6,550 bases of DNA from an uncultured Legionella sp. (GTDB taxonomy: Bacteria; Pseudomonadota; Gammaproteobacteria; Legionellales; Legionellaceae): contig CAISKC010000044.1 of assembly GCA_903885895.1 (NCBI GenBank), forward strand, positions 1 to 6,550, in the 5' to 3' direction. Positions 5,344-6,550 of the stretch are shown here, piece by piece; within the stretch, counting starts at the first letter, position 1; each line of letters starts with the position of its first letter. A program made the position numbers and the translations under genes. Under the pieces are notes generated by a model. That model searched no databases. It saw nothing but the letters and a program-made list of their open reading frames with translations, and was not told the DNA's origin.

Positions 5344-6550
5344 ATGCGTTTAAAAATTTGCTTGTTAGGCATCCTACTCTGGCCCCTGATGTGCTTGTCC
5401 GCACCCTTACCTGAAAATCAAATATTTCAGTTTCATTTTAGTCAATTTGATGCCAACACACTGAAATTAGATTGGGACATCAAAAGTGGTTATTTTTTAT
5501 ATCAAGAACGCATTTGGATAGAAAACTCACAAAATAAACATCTACGCATTGGCGCTCTTGATTTTCCTGATCCGCAAATCAAAATCTCTAAACAAGGACA
5601 AACCATCCCGATTTATCGTGACAAATTAACCTTGGCTGTCCCAGTATTAGCCACTTCTGGTTGGGAGTACGTTCTCAACGTACACTACCAAGGTTGCTCG
5701 GATGAAGGATTTTGTTACCCTCCGCAAACTCGGGATATCCAACTTACTTTTGATAAAGACCATGCGCTCAAGCAAGTTCAACCCGAATTAAAGCCCGAAG
5801 CACAACCAGTAACCACGACACCTACTCCCGCTAAGCATCCCCGCTCTAGCCAAGACGTCCAATCATTATTTGAAACGGCCAATACCGCGTGGATTTTATT
5901 AAGCTTTTTGGGTTTCGGTTTACTCTTAGCCTTCACACCCTGCGTTCTGCCCATGGTCCCTGTACTCTCAAGTATCATCATTGGTCATGGCGCCAAGATC
6001 TCTACACGCAAAGCTTTCTTACTGTCTTTAAGTTATGTACTCAGTATGTCTGTGACCTATGGCATGATTGGCGCCGTCATTGCGTTATTGGGAGCCAATC
6101 TCCAAGTTTTATTACAATCTCCGGTGGTGATTGGCGCATTGAGCTTGGTTTTTGTAGCGTTAGCTTTATCGATGTTTGATGTGTATGAATTTCGTTTACC
6201 TGTTGCATGGCAAACACGCATTGCAAGCATCACACGTAGTCACGAAGGAGGACATTATCTAAATGCAGCTATCATGGGCTCAGTATCCATTCTCGTACTC
6301 TCCCCTTGTGTAACACCCCCATTAATTGGTGCATTGAGCTACATTGCCGAAGCTGGATCGGTATTATTAGGATTATCTGCGTTATTTTGCCTAGGATTAG
6401 GCATGGGGATCCCACTGTTATTGCTTGGCGCCTCTGCTGGGAAGTTCCTACCCAAAGCGGGAAAATGGATGAATAGCATCAAATATATTTTTGGAATGAT
6501 CTTATTGGGCTCAGCCATCCACCTGTTATCACGTTTGATTTCCCCGTTTG
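5344..6550 (+). CDS. dsbD: Thiol:disulfide interchange protein DsbD, 3' end outside window
   Basis: The first 402 residues of an inner-membrane electron carrier that moves reducing power from cytoplasmic thioredoxin to periplasmic DsbC, DsbG and CcmG-type proteins. A signal peptide covers residues 1-20 (basic MRLK, hydrophobic core, LSA cut site). The periplasmic N-terminal domain has its redox pair Cys118 and Cys124 in YQGCSDEGFCYPP. A Pro/Thr/Gln-rich linker (about 145-172) leads to the membrane domain, where the redox cysteines are Cys200 in AFTPCVLPMVPVLS and Cys322 in LSPCVTPPLIGAL. About six hydrophobic segments are visible (near 183-213, 224-250, 256-277, 306-333, 337-363, 381-397). 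The remaining helices and the C-terminal thioredoxin-like domain with its CxxC lie beyond the edge. The start has only a weak GGA six bases upstream but is the one that gives a proper signal peptide. It is transcribed away from groESL. Confidence 0.95.
   Translation, partial: MRLKICLLGILLWPLMCLSAPLPENQIFQFHFSQFDANTLKLDWDIKSGYFLYQERIWIENSQNKHLRIGALDFPDPQIKISKQGQTIPIYRDKLTLAVPVLATSGWEYVLNVHYQGCSDEGFCYPPQTRDIQLTFDKDHALKQVQPELKPEAQPVTTTPTPAKHPRSSQDVQSLFETANTAWILLSFLGFGLLLAFTPCVLPMVPVLSSIIIGHGAKISTRKAFLLSLSYVLSMSVTYGMIGAVIALLGANLQVLLQSPVVIGALSLVFVALALSMFDVYEFRLPVAWQTRIASITRSHEGGHYLNAAIMGSVSILVLSPCVTPPLIGALSYIAEAGSVLLGLSALFCLGLGMGIPLLLLGASAGKFLPKAGKWMNSIKYIFGMILLGSAIHLLSRLISPF

Noticed and set aside
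5778..6179. Open frames in other phases over dsbD (minus 5778-5981, plus 5889-6179)
   Set aside because: dsbD is continuous and has all its expected motifs here, so these are shadows.
1..6550. CRISPR, insertion sequence, phage or defence system
   Set aside because: No direct repeat array, transposase, integrase, terminal inverted repeats or recognisable defence gene is visible.

Overview
The window looks like chromosomal DNA from a gammaproteobacterium of the Legionella type (order Legionellales). The main evidence is the GroES/GroEL pair, whose residues closely resemble what I remember of Legionella HtpA/HtpB: the GroEL opening MAKDLRFGDEARQLMLAGVN, the stretch FMNMGAQMVKEVASKTSDTA and the stretch INNQQNM. 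The moderately low GC content and the presence of type IV minor pilins, PhhB and a DsbD next to groESL fit this. The placement rests on remembered family sequences, not on a search.

Layout from left to right. Bases 1-110 may hold the last codons of a rightward gene (undecided), followed by an AT-rich set of overlapping inverted repeats. Bases 111-1480 (minus strand) carry two overlapping minor-pilin genes: a PilW-type protein with an extra PilV-like prepilin N-terminus fused in front of it, then a PilX-type protein. A 71-base divergent gap separates them from hisC (1552-2658, plus) and phhB (2662-3000, plus), which are tightly coupled. A strong bidirectional terminator (3011-3040) separates phhB from the convergent groEL. 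The chaperonin operon groES-groEL runs on the minus strand (5043 down to 3060). A 300-base intergenic region holds a consensus-grade heat-shock (sigma-32) promoter for groESL and a probable sigma-70 promoter for the divergent dsbD, which starts at 5344 and runs off the right edge before its C-terminal thioredoxin domain.

How the genes work together. GroES and GroEL form the heat-inducible folding chamber. DsbD passes electrons from the cytoplasm to periplasmic disulfide proteins, and the minor pilins carry cysteines that could depend on that system. HisC and PhhB are co-translated. One makes histidinol phosphate (or, as a paralogue, may transaminate aromatic amino acids); the other recycles the pterin cofactor of phenylalanine hydroxylase. 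That pairing hints at aromatic amino acid metabolism rather than a classical histidine operon.

I see no CRISPR array, insertion sequence, tRNA, rRNA or phage gene. The most unusual object is the tandem-prepilin PilV/PilW fusion. The rest is mostly conserved housekeeping sequence, and I do not claim a new defence or mobile system here.
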